A DNA stretch of 64,000 nucleotides from Massospora cicadina (lineage: Eukaryota > Entomophthoromycota > Entomophthoromycetes > Entomophthorales > Entomophthoraceae): contig JAKSZP010005270.1 in NCBI GenBank assembly GCA_022478985.1, positions 248,001 through 312,000 on the forward strand. Reading direction: 5' to 3'. Below, in pieces: positions 53,136 through 64,000 of the stretch (positions are counted from its first letter, which is position 1; each line of letters begins with the position of its first letter). Under the pieces are notes generated by a model. It saw only the letters and a list, made by a program, of their open reading frames with translations, ran no database searches and was not told the DNA's origin. Made by a program: the position numbers and the translations under genes.

Positions 53136-56100
53136 CTATCTCTTGTTGCTAATGGGAACGCCACTTATGGGGAGGGGGAGGGAACGTGTGAAGGGGCCAT
53201 AGCCACTATTGAGCACATGTGGAAAAAGGGGTTTGATTTGATGAACCAGACTGGGAACCAGGAGGAGACCAGCTGTCGGCAACGCGGTGGGAGGTATCCA
53301 AACATCCACACTTGAAAGTGTTCCACCAAATGAGACCGGAATCTGTGGACAGCTTCTGGGAGGGTGGGGATGGAGCCAGCGATGGCATCCAAGACAATCG
53401 TGTGGATAGTCCACGAGGCGATTGCAACCACCAGAGCATGGAGGGAGGGTGGAAGGGGGGAGGCCATAGATGAAGCAAACATATCTCTTGACATACTGAA
53501 GGGATGTGTTTGATACTGGCCCAGTAGATGTTGGACTTCGCACTATATCACTTTAGAGGTGGTGCACTTCTCCAGGCGGTGGAACAGCATTCCATACTGG
53601 CCACACATGACACAGGATGAGTGTAAAGCATTAGAGTGCTCAGCTGTACGATACACCTGCCCCAGGCAGCGCCACACATGGGCTCGGACTTGAGGCTGCA
53701 ACAGAGGATGGTATGCGTATTTCCAGATAGTCTTTTGGGTCTCAGTGGAATAAGGGATGTCCATCATGTCCAGGTAGTCCACCCTGGATAGGACATGGGG
53801 TTGAATGGGGATCACGTCATCATGGATGGGTAGCCCCTGTACCTCTTGTGTAACTGAGGAGAGGGGCGGCCTCTTCGGGTTGTATTTCCACTAATATGAA
53901 TTCTCCACTCTGCACTTCGCATGGAGAGTAGGATTTGTTTGTAGTGGGTTTTAGTCCCGTGAGGACCTGTGGCCAATGTGTGTGATGCAAGGTATTTCAT
54001 CAGGGAGTGGGGGTTTGATGGATTGTTGAGGCCCAAGGCTCAGGAAAAGTTGGAGTGGGCCGCGCGGGACCAGTGTTGGGATGGGAGTGTAGGAGCGGTG
54101 ACGGCCGCGATCCAGGTGCCCAGGATCTTGGCAGCATGGGCTTTGAAGTCAAGCAGGCCCATGCCACCTTGATGATGAGGGCCAAACATGACCTCTAGCC
54201 GTACTGGTGGAGGGCGGCCTAACCAAAGCCATCCTTGCAGCAAAGCATACAGGGATTTGAAGAAGCTTGGGGAGAAGGGTCTGGCGTGGGCTCTGAACCA
54301 GACTTTAAATAGGAGCATAGAGTTGTCTAGAACAACCCTGCCAGTAAGGGTATTAGGGTGGGCTCTGAGAGAGGCGATTCACTTCGTCACGTTGTCCAGT
54401 ATACGGCACTCCATTACTGCTGACACATATCCACCTGCCTCCATCCACACGTCCAGATGGCGCACCGGTCCTATGGTAGGACATGGCATGAAGGGGAGCA
54501 CCAGTGGAGCGGTGTGTGTTGAGTTAGTAAGGCGTGGACGTGGGCGAGAAGATGAGCTGGGTTGGGAACTAATTGCTGGGGCCCAGCAGTTCTGAAACTG
54601 ACCAAGGAGGATGATTTCGGTTTTGGAGGCGTTCAGTGCCGCGTTGCTTACCCGGGAATATTCCTGGATGAGGGCTTCAAGCGCGCGTGCATCTTTGTTA
54701 TTAGACACCCCCACCACGCAATCATCTGCAAATGCCATCATTTTGACTGGGGTTTGGCCTGGAACATGGACCCCAGTGAGGTGGGCATTCACACTTTGCA
54801 TTAGTGGGTCAAGGCTGAAGTTGTATAAGAGTGGGCTGAGAGGGTCCCCTTGTCGCAGGCCCCTTTGAGGGTGGACTACTTCCATTAGGAAGCCTGGGCC
54901 GCGCACTGCCATTGTCGCAGATTCCGTGAACAGCATCACCCAGTTTATGAAGCAAGGGTAGGCGGAATTGATGGAGGCAGTCCCTAAGGTATTCCCAGTT
55001 TACTCTATCACAAGCCTTTTGTTGGTCCAAGAATACAAGTGCCCCAGAGGCTGTGGACAGACATACATTAGCCACAGAGTGCACGTTATCCCAAATCAAC
55101 CTTCTGGGGATAAAACCAAATTGTTCTGGGGAGATGGTGGCAGATGCTACAGTCCCTAAACGGTTAGCCATGATTTTTGTTAAAATTTTGGTGTCTGTGT
55201 TTGTTAGAGAAATGGGCGCCAGTTGGCTAAGTCAAGCTTATCCCCTTTCTTGAAGAGTGTGACAGTAAAGGCCTCATGTCCTCCTGGTAGGAGGCACGTT
55301 TCCAACAGGCTTTGGTTAAGTGAGGCTAGCAGCAATGGGGATATATATTTGAAATATTTTTTGTAGAGCTCATATGGAATGCCATCTGGGCCTGGGCATT
55401 TTCAGTTTGGCGCACCGCGAATGGCTGTCCATAAACTTGTTTGGAGTAATTAAATTCATTATTTCCGGGTATCAGAAAATGGTGTGGATATGAGCTCAGT
55501 CGAGAGATTCTGCCATTTTGGCTGGCTGAATTGGTTCAGCTTGGTATAGCTCAGAGTAATATTTTTGCATTTTGATTGCCACTTTGGCCAGTGTGTCCGC
55601 AATGGAATTATCCGATCTTCACACCTGTGTGCAGGCCACGCTCTGGCGTGGTGCGAAAATTTTTCCAAAGAAGTATGCGGTGCACTTGTCGCCTTTAGTG
55701 ATGCATGTGGCCCTGTATTGGATACAAACCCGATGTTTGTGTTGTCTTTCAAGTGCTTTGAGGTGGGTGGCTGCCTCCGCCCACTTCCAGCCCCATGCTA
55801 GGCTGTATCCTGTGGCTGGAATTTTGGACTCCAAGTGGGCAAATCCACCAGAGCGCACGAGCTAACCACCAATGTGGCTCAGGAGCATCTGGAGGAGAGA
55901 TGGCAATAGTGGTGGATGGTGTCCTCTTTGAAAGTTGCCCATGTGGAAATGGGGTCCGCGCAAAATGGTGCAACAAACGATTTTGCCAAAGTTGCCTCTT
56001 CCACCCACATGGAAAATCCTGGCGACGTGAGCTCGGGGGGGCGGATTTTTCACCAATGTGGGGCCTTTGCAACTATGACGGGTAAGTGGTAGGTTATCGA

Positions 56101-56790
56101 GACCAGTCGGTGGTTGGAGAATTCCATTTTCATTGTTTTGAAGTGGGAGATGTGGGGTTGTAATTTCGCCGGCATTAGAATAAGGTCAATGCGGGTCATG
56201 GACCTTAATTGGCCGTTGTGGATGTGGGGACGCATCATGTTTTTGAGCAGTGGGGCATGTCATGGCAGCACATCCATTAACCCAAGGGTGGCTTTTAGAA
56301 CGCGTAGTTCTACGTGACCCTGTGGGGTGTGGGGTGAGGGGGGCCACTGGTCTGTTGGTGAGGTTAGCCAACAGTTCATGTCGCCAACTAGGAAGGAATC
56401 AGGGGGTAGCAGGAGGGATTTGACCGATGAGAAAAATTCCTGACGCTTGTGTGCACCATTTGGGGCGTAGATGTTGACAATTGTGTGCGCAACATCAGCC
56501 CACAAGAAGGTGATGATGAGCACTCAGCCATTTAGGAATGTTTCTGAGGATGTGAATTTTAAAATTTTTTTTTTCTGAATTAGCACTCCACAGTGCTTTG
56601 ACCAAAAGGATAGGGATGGGAGGAGCATTGTTTTCCAAGCTTCCTCGGAACATCGTGGACAGTGGGACTCCTGGATGGCCAGGATATCCACGGGTAAATT
56701 GTGTTGTAAAAATCTCAGTTTCCTAGCCCAGGATGGGGAGGCCTTGAGTCCGGCAATATTCAGCGTCCCTAGAGTGAAGGTTTCCCCCAT
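53136..56790 (-). pseudogene. LINE B ORF2: endonuclease-reverse transcriptase, broken
   Basis: ATG at 56790 (MGETFTLGTLNIAGLK) is retained. Endonuclease: LAIQESHC, VNIYAPN, FLVGDMNCWL and SNHRLV. RT: NRLGTVASATISPEQFGFIPRR, FLDQQKACDRVNW (Tyr to Cys beside the catalytic Asp), a two-base deletion near 54950, GLRQGDPLSPLLYNF, FADD at 54721-54732. C-terminal knuckle CVMCGQYGMLFHRLEKC (about 53556-53617) is complete: C-x2-C-x7-H-x4-C. Ends GVPISNKR. About 1218 codons with shifts bridged. TAG/TGA stops and at least five shifts. Confidence 0.82.
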
Positions 56791-56810
56791 CGCACCTTAG
56801 GTACGATGGG
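56786..56810 (-). promoter_or_regulatory. Stop-start hairpin between ORF1 and ORF2, LINE B
   Basis: On the minus strand CCCATCGTACC-TAA-GGTGCGATGGG: an 11-bp stem (one U-G wobble) with the ORF1 stop as the entire loop, and the ORF2 ATG in the 3' arm. The spacing from stop to start is six bases. Core stem conserved in copy A (9489-9503). This could govern reinitiation at ORF2. Confidence 0.72.
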
Positions 56811-58210
56811 GTGGGCCCCCAGGTCCACCAGCCTCTTCAAGGTCCCCACAGGCTTTCACAGCAGTGCGGGTGTTAGCAGCAACGCTATCGGGGTTTTTGT
56901 TAATTTTTGCAGAAAGAGTCACTTTGGCTTTGGCCTTTGCTTTTTGTTTTCCCAACGTTGGACGAATTTTTTGCGGTGCAATTAAGTTCAGTGCACTGTT
57001 GAGCGGGTCAAAAAAAAAATTTCAATTGGGATAGGTCCCAAGTCAGTTTTGACTGGAGCTTGGGTGCAGTGATTGGGTGAGATCGAATCTCCCATCAGAT
57101 CCTCAGATTGAGTGGCCTGCTCAGCATGGGCCTCCCAATCTGATTGGGTGATGGATTCCTGAGTTGCTTCCACCGCAAAGGTCTCCATGTCCTCCTGGCG
57201 TTGTGAGTGTGGGATGTGGTGGTGGCCTTCGCCGCTTCCTTAGCTGCAGCCCTATGGGCCTACTTGGCCTTCTTCCACTCCTGTGGGGAGATGGGCTTTA
57301 CCAATAGGTAGCAGCTTTGTGCTCCTCATGGGAAAGCCTCCTTGGTGCTTGCAGTTGGTTTGTAGTGCGCCTCTCCGCTGGCCATGGCCGCTGAGGGGTG
57401 CTCTTGGAATGTGACGCCCTCCTTGATGGGGCATGCGTGCGCCTTATGGCTGAACGCGTCACAGTGGGTGCAAATGGGGGGCGCGCTGTCCACGGTTACC
57501 TGGAATGGGTGGGTGGTATGCCCTGTGATATCAATAAAAGTGGAGTGCAGGATCTGGGTTAGGTCCTTAGCAATCTCCTCAGTTGGGGTCAGAACTGTGA
57601 TGGCTTTGCCGGTGCACAGGTGTGGCATCAGTGTGAAATGTTGCATTTCAAAAGTTTGTATTTCGCCATATATGGCGAGACCATCTTTCAGGTGTTGCTC
57701 CAAAATGTCACGTTTTACTGTAGTAGGCAAAAAGTCAAACATGAGGAAAATTTAATTTGATTTTGTCCATCAGGTGCGTTTGGTTTTGATGACCCATTAC
57801 CCTTTGGGGAGGTCAACCACTATGCACACCGCTGCAGCCTCATCTGCTGCTATTTTTCTTTCAAAACCTAGGTCCAGCCTACCGCGCAACATGGAGTGAG
57901 GTGCAACATACACCATGGTTAGGAAAATTTTGTGTACATCTTCACAAAATTTTTCCCATAAGGCCGTTTTTTGGATGTCCAGATACACACGGACTCCAAA
58001 TTCCACCGATGAAAGTGGCTGGGAATGTGGCGTGTTGATGTACTGGTTGCATCGTGCTTGCCACGCGAGTATCTCCGGGGAAATTGTGACTGCCAGTTTT
58101 TTGAGATTTTTGTCTATTCCACCAGATTCTCTGGGGCGTTTTCAAATGTTGGAGGCCGCGGGCCTTCCGCCTGCTCCTCTTGCCTTGCTTGCCCAACTGC
58201 TCCCAGACAT
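56797..58210 (-). pseudogene. LINE B ORF1: RRM-like and CCHC protein, broken
   Basis: ATG at 58210 (MSGSSWASKARG), about 470 codons to the TAA in the hairpin. Knuckle ICTHCDAFSHKAHAC (C-x2-C-x4-H-x4-C) complete, about 57425-57475. RRM-like part MFDFLPTTVKRDILEQHLKDGL to ITVLTPTEEIAKD (57560-57742). Breaks: TGA near 58140, TAA near 57800, and TGA after TKEAFP at 57326. The C-terminal third is Lys/Ala-rich (AKAKVTLSAKINKNPD). Expected to coat element RNA. Confidence 0.78.
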
Positions 58211-58304
58211 GGGCGCAGACTAATTTCCTCTGTGAGATTATCAAACTAGACTTAGTCTTGAATTGAATAGGTTGCAAAAGGGTTTGCAACGAGAAAGAAA
58301 AGTT

Positions 58305-58320
58305 AGGATAAATAATTATT
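58305..58320. repeat. LINE B target duplication, right
   Basis: AGGATAAATAATTATT. Confidence 0.7.
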
Positions 58321-59254
58321 GATAATCCAGGATTAGGCTGATCTGACTTTATGAAATAATAATAATGTCATGGCTATGAAATTTAGAGGATTGACGTAGT
58401 AAAGTTAAAAAAAGATTCATTTTAGTAGATGGTAGGACTTGGTGATCACAATCAAAGCTAAATATCCTCCTAGTCAATTAAAACTCCTACATATCTTTTG
58501 TAGTAGTACAATCAGTGACAGGTAGTAGAACTTTTATCTTATGCTCAATATAAAATATAAAGCTATGTTAGTGAATCCTTATTATTTGTCAAGCAATCAA
58601 AAGAATTAGTGTATGCTAAAATTTGAATGTCAGAGAGGAAAAAAAAACAAAAATAAAAAATGTATAAAAAAGACTTTAAGTTTATATTTATAATTGTTAC
58701 TTTTCTGCTTTTAAACTTCAAAAAATTAAGACAATTGACTAAAATGAGATTTCAGCAGATATTCATCTCAACTCAGGTAGAAAAAGTGCATCACATAAAA
58801 AAATTTATTCTTAATTGTTCCCTATCAAAAATTTGCGTTTTCATTACACAATTATGCAAAGCTAACGAGGTTCATAGATGGTGAAGTTGTTTCTGTACAA
58901 TATAGTGAGTTGTAGTCGTTCAGGAGTGTATTTTAATGCTTTAGCCTCTAGTCATCTCGTGAAGTATTTACCAGAACCTGGTTATTTGACTAATTATGTT
59001 GCAACTTTAGAAGATTACTTTCTCAAGCCCCATACTACAAATAAATTGTGAGTTATAACAGGGTTCAATGGTTCCTGTAGTTCTCATTTGTGGTTAAAAT
59101 ATCGCAGAAATGACAAGTGGATAAAAATGATATATTCTATTGTAGATATTTGGGACCATTGATAGCAAAAATTTGATCCATATAGAGCTGTACCAAATCT
59201 AAAGCAATATAATGAGCTTCTAATCATTGTATTCGTTGGCTCTAAGATTTTTTT
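58321..59254. other. AT-rich spacer
   Basis: No gene recognised. The frame at 58660-58884 is AT-driven. Confidence 0.5.
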
Positions 59255-59624
59255 ACTTAACTGAGGTAAGATGACAAGAGGACAGGAAATACCAAAATAC
59301 ATAATGGGATAGGGGGAGGTGAAGTGTAACTAACTAAAATAGGCACCCTAGAGTAGACGAGCTACCCCAGTTGCCAGCTGGTACTGCCAGGTTTGGGAGG
59401 GAGGTTGAGTGCGCTACTCTGAGGGGGATTCCCATGTTATGGAGAAGGTGTGGAGGAAGAGGTCCATGTGCAGAAACCAGACTGAGAACCATGACTCAAC
59501 AAGACTTTTTTACCTCAGCTTCATGTATCCATAAAGCCAGGCTTGGAAGTGTTTCAGTAGGTGAACGTGAAATCTGATGATTATCTCATGGATGGGTGGT
59601 ATGTATCACGAAATTGACTATGGG

Positions 59625-60685
59625 CTCCTCTAGTGTGCCAGGCCAACCAGTATGAAGACTGGTGGCCCTTTGCTGTTTCGCCTTCATTGGCGTACCAACC
59701 CCTATAAGTCCTGCATCCAACCTACCAACTAACCACCAATGGCTTCGCCTTTAGCCTCAGGCGTCCTTGGCGTGTGCCCCAGCAAGTCCTGCCCCTTCCT
59801 GGGAGGCTCAGGCACTTCCGCGCTGCTCCACCCTCACGACCCTTCACCAACCCATCTGGGCATGCCCCAGTGAGTCCATCCCCCTTCCTGGGTGGCCGTG
59901 GCAACTCCCGCGCTTCACCTCGCTTGGGTTGGCGGCCTGTCAGCGCATCCGCTGGTAGCCAGCTGGCCAGGTTCCCACTGGTTCCTCATAAGGAGGAGGC
60001 ATGGGAGCTGGCAGCGCCAGCCACTCCAGGCGTGATCACCTGCGCCTATTGGGAATCCTCTATCCTATCTACTTCTACCCCACAGGGTATTACCCACTAT
60101 AAAGTAAAAGTAAGAATGGTGAAAGAGAGATATTTATCAGGAGGGAATGAAAGACTATTTATACTACTTTCAGGGCTACTGCGCCCAAGTACCCTTTGGC
60201 CAATCATCTGCTGGAAAACCCATCAGCCTCTTGATTCTAAACCTCTATCAGATCGTAAACTATTCATTCATACTTCATAGCAATTCCCTCACGATCCGCT
60301 CATCTTCACCTAATTATTAATATTAGGTCAATCCATCCTCAGCATAAGTCGCAGGTCAATTGTATATAAATTCATATATATAAATAGGACTTCAAGCATC
60401 CTCAGCATGAGTCACCGGTGCTCTGAATTAGATGGCAGAACCATTTCAGATGATTTTTAACGGATTCATTAGCTTTATGCTGGAAACTCCCACAACGATC
60501 TTTGGATGGCAATTTGCAGAAAATGCAGCTTCCGCCGAACCTAAACTCAATCAAATATATAACATTAAATAGTATAAAAACTAGGTGATTAGCTGTCAAT
60601 TATGCCCAACTAACTGAAACCCCTAATTTGGATACTATCAGAAAGATTCATCTGGTTAAAATCCTGACATTATGGTTCCCTTGAA
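59625..60685. mobile_element. Unclassified 1.05-kb insertion in LINE C
   Basis: LINE homology stops after GGTATGTATCAC (about 59608) and restarts at AAAGCATCCAAAG (about 60687), with only about 20 bp of LINE sequence unaccounted for. Inside: a GC-rich 59.7-60.05 kb part with two copies of a CCCCAG.....CCCCTTCCTGGG unit about 90 bp apart (59775 and 59865), then an AT-rich part with CTATTTATACTA near 60157. No transposase or RT. It may be a solo LTR, but I could not fix the ends or a duplication. Confidence 0.5.
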
Positions 60686-60689
60686 AGCA

Positions 60690-63600
60690 TCCAAAGCTAT
60701 AGTGTGGATTGTCCATTTTGCAATGGTTACCATGAGGGAGCGGGGGTAGGTGGTATTTAGGATTTGAGTTGGAGCGTGAGGAGGCTCCTTGAGATTGATA
60801 AATTCTAGTTATTTTGGATTTTTATCAGGCACGCAACTTCCCATCATATGGCTATAGATGGGGCATGCTTCAAGGCGGTGGTGTAGGGTGCCATCCCATC
60901 CACACACTGTGTACTCTGCATGGAGAGAGTTGGAGCAATCTGCTGTTCTGTAGGTTCTTCTGAGGCAATGTCATATGTTAGCTCTTACCCTTGCTTAGAG
61001 GAGCGGATGATGTGTAAGCCTCCATATCGTCTTTTGTGTTGTGAGATTGTATGAGATGTCTAAAGCATCCAGGTAGTCGATTTTTGCAATGACTGGGGCC
61101 ACTTCATGTGTGTCCCTCTGGGGGTTGTATTCTGGGTTCCTTAGTGAAAAGTGAGCTCTGGGCATGCCCCTTCCCTGGCTAGTGACTGTGAGTATGACGG
61201 ACCACCCTATGAGTCAAATGGTGCTGAGGTGGTGTTTGAAGTGTGGGTAACTTCCATGAGGGCCCACTGCGGTGGGGTGTTTTGCAAGGTATGTGATCAG
61301 GCTGGACGGGCTGTGTGGGTTTAATAGTTTTAGAGCCTGTGGAAAGTTGGCCCTCGCTGCTCTGAATCAGTGTTATTGCAGGAGGTCTGGGGCTAGAACT
61401 TCCTTAGTCCATGTGTCCAGTAAATAGTTGGCTTGGACCTCAAAGTCCATTAGGCCCATGCCTCCTCTGGAGCGTGGGCCAAAAAGTGTTCCAACCGTAC
61501 AGGTGGCTGGGTCCCAGGCCACAGCCATCCCTTGATAAGTGTGCTGATTGATGACATAATAGTAGGGCGAAGAATATTGCATGTTTCTGGAACCACAGTA
61601 TTGGGATGATGAGTGAGTTGGCAACTGTTACTCACCCCGTTAGTCCTGCGGATCTTCTGTTAAGGGAGGTAACATGGTTGGACATCCGTTGTAGTAGTTT
61701 GTTCTCCATTGTCTTGTTGGCGTACCCTCCTGTCTCAAGCCATACCCCAAGGTGGCGGACAGGGTTGGTTAAAGGAGATGATGCGAAGGGAGATAGAGGT
61801 GGTTGTGCCTTTGTGAAGGGCTGTGAGGTTTGGGTGTTGTAGGCCAGTTGTTGGTGTACTTGCCTAGGAGGATTATTTACGTTTTCCTTTTGTTGAGTGA
61901 CGCGTTACTCACAATGGAATAATCCTCTAATGTGCGTTCCAGTTTGCGGACATCATTGTTGTTAACTATACTTGTCATGCAGTCATCCGCAAAGGCTAGT
62001 ATCTTGACTGGTGACAGCTTTGTGAAATTATGCCCATAAGTCGTGAAACAGCAACGTGAAGGAGTGGATCAAAGTTGAAGTTAAACAGCTACGTGCTGAG
62101 GGGGTCCCCTTGTTTGAGCCCTCTTCGTGGTGTGATCTTGTTGGTTAGAAAGACAGTGATGCATACATCCATGGATGCTGATCCCGTAAGGAGCATCGCC
62201 TAGTTTATAAATCTGGGTGGGAGTTTGAAGGCGCTCAGGCATTCCTTCAGGTGCGGCCAGCTAATGCGGTCATATGCCTTCTCCTGGTCTAGGAATACCA
62301 GGGCTCCAGATGCTTTGGACTGACATATGTTGACGACAAAGTGTATATTAATCCAGATTGAACGCTCTGGTTGAACCCAAACTAATTGGGTGACAGGATA
62401 TTGGAGGCTATTGTGCCTATCTGGTTGCTAAAATTTTGTAAGTAGTTTCATATCTGTGTTAGAGAGTGCAATTGGGCGCCAGTTGGTCAGGTCCAATTTG
62501 TCGCCTTTTTATACAGGGTTATGGCATAGGACTCCTGGCCACCATGTAGGAGACGTGTCTCCAGCAGGGACTGGTTCATTGATGCTAAATGGAGAGGAGT
62601 GATTTGTTTAATAGATCTTTTAAAATTCATAAGGTATCCCATCAGGCCCTGGGCATTTCCTACGGGGTGCACCGCGGACAGTGTCCCAAAGTTCCCCCTT
62701 TGTTATTATGTTAAGGAGGTTGTAATACAGCGGTGTGCTTTGTATTTCAGAGGTGTGTACAAAATCTTTAATCTTTGGGGGTCCATTGGGGTGTCGCAAT
62801 ATAGTTCAGTGTAGTAGCGGTGTACTTCCATTTTGACATCCTTTGGGTCAGTTGCCATGGTGCCATCAACTTTGCAGACCTGTGTGCATGCATGATGGTT
62901 GTCACAAGAGTGGAATTGGTGAAATAATTACATTTAGCAGGTTTCGCCTTCTTTTATGAACTTACCTTTTCTTGATACTTTGATTCTATGCTGGTGTTTA
63001 AAAATGACAGTGTTTAGGCGGCCTGATATTTCCGCCCATTTGTGCCCCCAGTTGGGGCTGCAGATGGACTTCAGTTGAGTTGAGCTTAAGGGTGGTCCAG
63101 TTCTTCTAAGGTGTGCCTGATTGTGGCTGTGTCAGTAGTGTACTTATGCAAGGTGATTGACGTGTTTTTTACTAGTTTGGTTTTGAAATTTGCTCAGGGT
63201 TTGATGGACCAATACTACGGGTTGTGAATTCTGGGTTCATGGCCTCATGTTTGACCCAGTCAGATATTTTGGAAATTTTATGCTTTCTGGGTGTAGCTTC
63301 CTCCAGGTCAACGCCTGTGTGGGAGTTTGGGTTGGTGAGAGCTGCACCAAAGTGAGTTGATGGTCATAGAAATTGATTTTTTTGTTGCAAGTTGGAGATA
63401 TTTGAGCGGTGGGTTTTAGGTGCAAGAATTTAGTTGATGCGGCTCATTGAGATGAGCATTCCCTCAAATATGTTGGGGCAGGTCATGTTGGGAAGGAGTG
63501 GTGACCTGGAGGGAGGGTATCATGTAGGCCTAGGGTTGCCTTCATTGCATGGAACTCGATGTGTCCCAGTGGGTATCCCCTGGTATGAGGCCATTGAGCC

Positions 63601-64000
63601 ATGTTGGAGTTATCCCAGCAGTTGAAGTCGCTCAGTAGGATAGTATCAGGTGGGAGGGCAAGCGTTGGGATGGTTTTGAGAAATTGTTTCCTCTAAGCTG
63701 TGGTGCACAGTGCATAGATGCCTGCTATCAAAATTGTGTCCTCTTAGTTTATGACCGTTGCAACTGGGATGCGCCCATCCAGATATTAGGAGGATTTTGT
63801 AATTTTTAGTTTTTTGTTATTTCTGACAACCACCACACAGTGTGTCATCCATATGAGTAGGGATGGTGAGACCCTGGATGACCAGGATTCCTCTTCCCCC
63901 TGTAGAAAGTGGGTTTCTTGGATGGCCAAGATATTTACAGGGGGTTTTCACAGGAAGTCCAGCTTTTGGCTTGGGACGCATGAGCCCTGGCTCCCGTGAT
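60690..64000 (-). pseudogene. LINE C ORF2, partial and broken
   Basis: RT pieces: MNQSLLETRLLHGGQESYAITLYKK (62520-62600), motif B GLKQGDPLS-like near 62110, LAFADDCMTS with FADD at 61982-61993, GTLFGPRSRGGMGLMDFEVQANYLLDTW (61400-61490). Endonuclease end NFYDHQLTLV near 63360. C-terminal region from 61000 down. Stops and shifts are frequent. Confidence 0.72.

Larger units (their letters stand above)
53033..58304 (-). mobile_element. LINE copy B, L1-like, full length
   Basis: 5272 bp, flanked by a 16-bp near-perfect duplication. Collinear with copy A. It ends in CCCCAGAACAAATTTAAA (minus strand). Overall better preserved than A at the ORF1 knuckle, the ORF2 start and the C-terminal CCHC, but with more frameshifts in RT. 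Confidence 0.9.
59255..64000 (-). mobile_element. LINE copy C, older relative, runs off the window
   Basis: 3' end at about 59255 (GTTAAGTAAAAAAATC tail on the minus strand). Matches copies A and B in order: 3' region 59320-59620, C-terminal region 60690-61400, RT 61370-62700, endonuclease 62900-64000. Clearly more divergent from A and B than these are from each other. Interrupted at about 59625-60685. The 5' end and ORF1 lie beyond 64000. Confidence 0.8.

Noticed and set aside
59774..60280. 168-codon ORF in the GC-rich insertion as a real gene
   Set aside because: Composition follows the GC-rich repeat and then AT-rich sequence; there is no motif. Kept only as part of the unclassified insertion.
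1..64000. CRISPR array, prophage, operon or bacterial features
   Set aside because: No regular spacer array, no ribosome-binding-site-spaced genes. All content is eukaryotic retroelement.

Overview
The window is eukaryotic nuclear DNA made almost entirely of transposable elements. I find no intact host protein gene, rRNA or functional tRNA gene. It holds non-LTR retrotransposons of L1-like architecture, several Ty3/gypsy LTR retrotransposons (one with a chromodomain), tRNA-derived SINEs, and AT-rich spacers. A fungus with a transposon-swollen genome would fit this mix, but nothing here settles the host. Nearly every reading frame is broken, so most entries are pseudogenes placed by recognisable catalytic motifs.

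Layout. 1-5744: AT-rich spacer, an ORF1-only element (Z1), and the remnant of a gypsy element (G6). 5745-11001: L1-like LINE copy A, minus strand. 11002-16731: gypsy element G4, minus strand, its 3' part missing where LINE A begins. 16732-17871: integrase tail and 3' LTR of gypsy element G3, plus strand. 17872-28960: old gypsy element G0, plus strand, with gypsy element G1 (20439-26598, both LTRs, 5-bp TSD) inserted inside its RNase H. 28960-30590: AT-rich spacer with a small SINE (S2) and a short unassigned ORF. 30590-39443: second ORF1-only element (Z2) split by chromovirus G2 (31762-38796), which is itself split by a solo LTR (33240-33736). 39756-41150: ORF1-only copy Z3. 42508-42790: SINE S3. 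42941-50866: gypsy element G5, minus strand, whose 5' LTR is split by ORF1-only copy Z4 (48871-50778). 52308-52597: SINE S1. 53033-58304: LINE copy B, the best preserved L1-like copy overall. 59255-64000: an older LINE copy C, running off the window and interrupted by about 1.05 kb of other DNA.

How the parts relate. The LINEs encode ORF1 (RRM-like fold plus CCHC knuckle) and ORF2 (endonuclease, reverse transcriptase, C-terminal CCHC). The Z elements carry only an ORF1-like gene. The SINEs carry only a tRNA-like head. All of these families end in a similar 3' tail and are flanked by 12-21 bp target duplications. This suggests that one LINE machinery mobilised three kinds of passenger. In LINE copy B the ORF1 stop codon is the whole loop of an 11-bp hairpin whose 3' arm contains the ORF2 start codon, and the core of the hairpin is preserved in copy A. 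Relative insertion order, read from the nesting: Z2, then G2, then the solo LTR; G0, then G1; G3, then G4, then LINE A; G5, then Z4.
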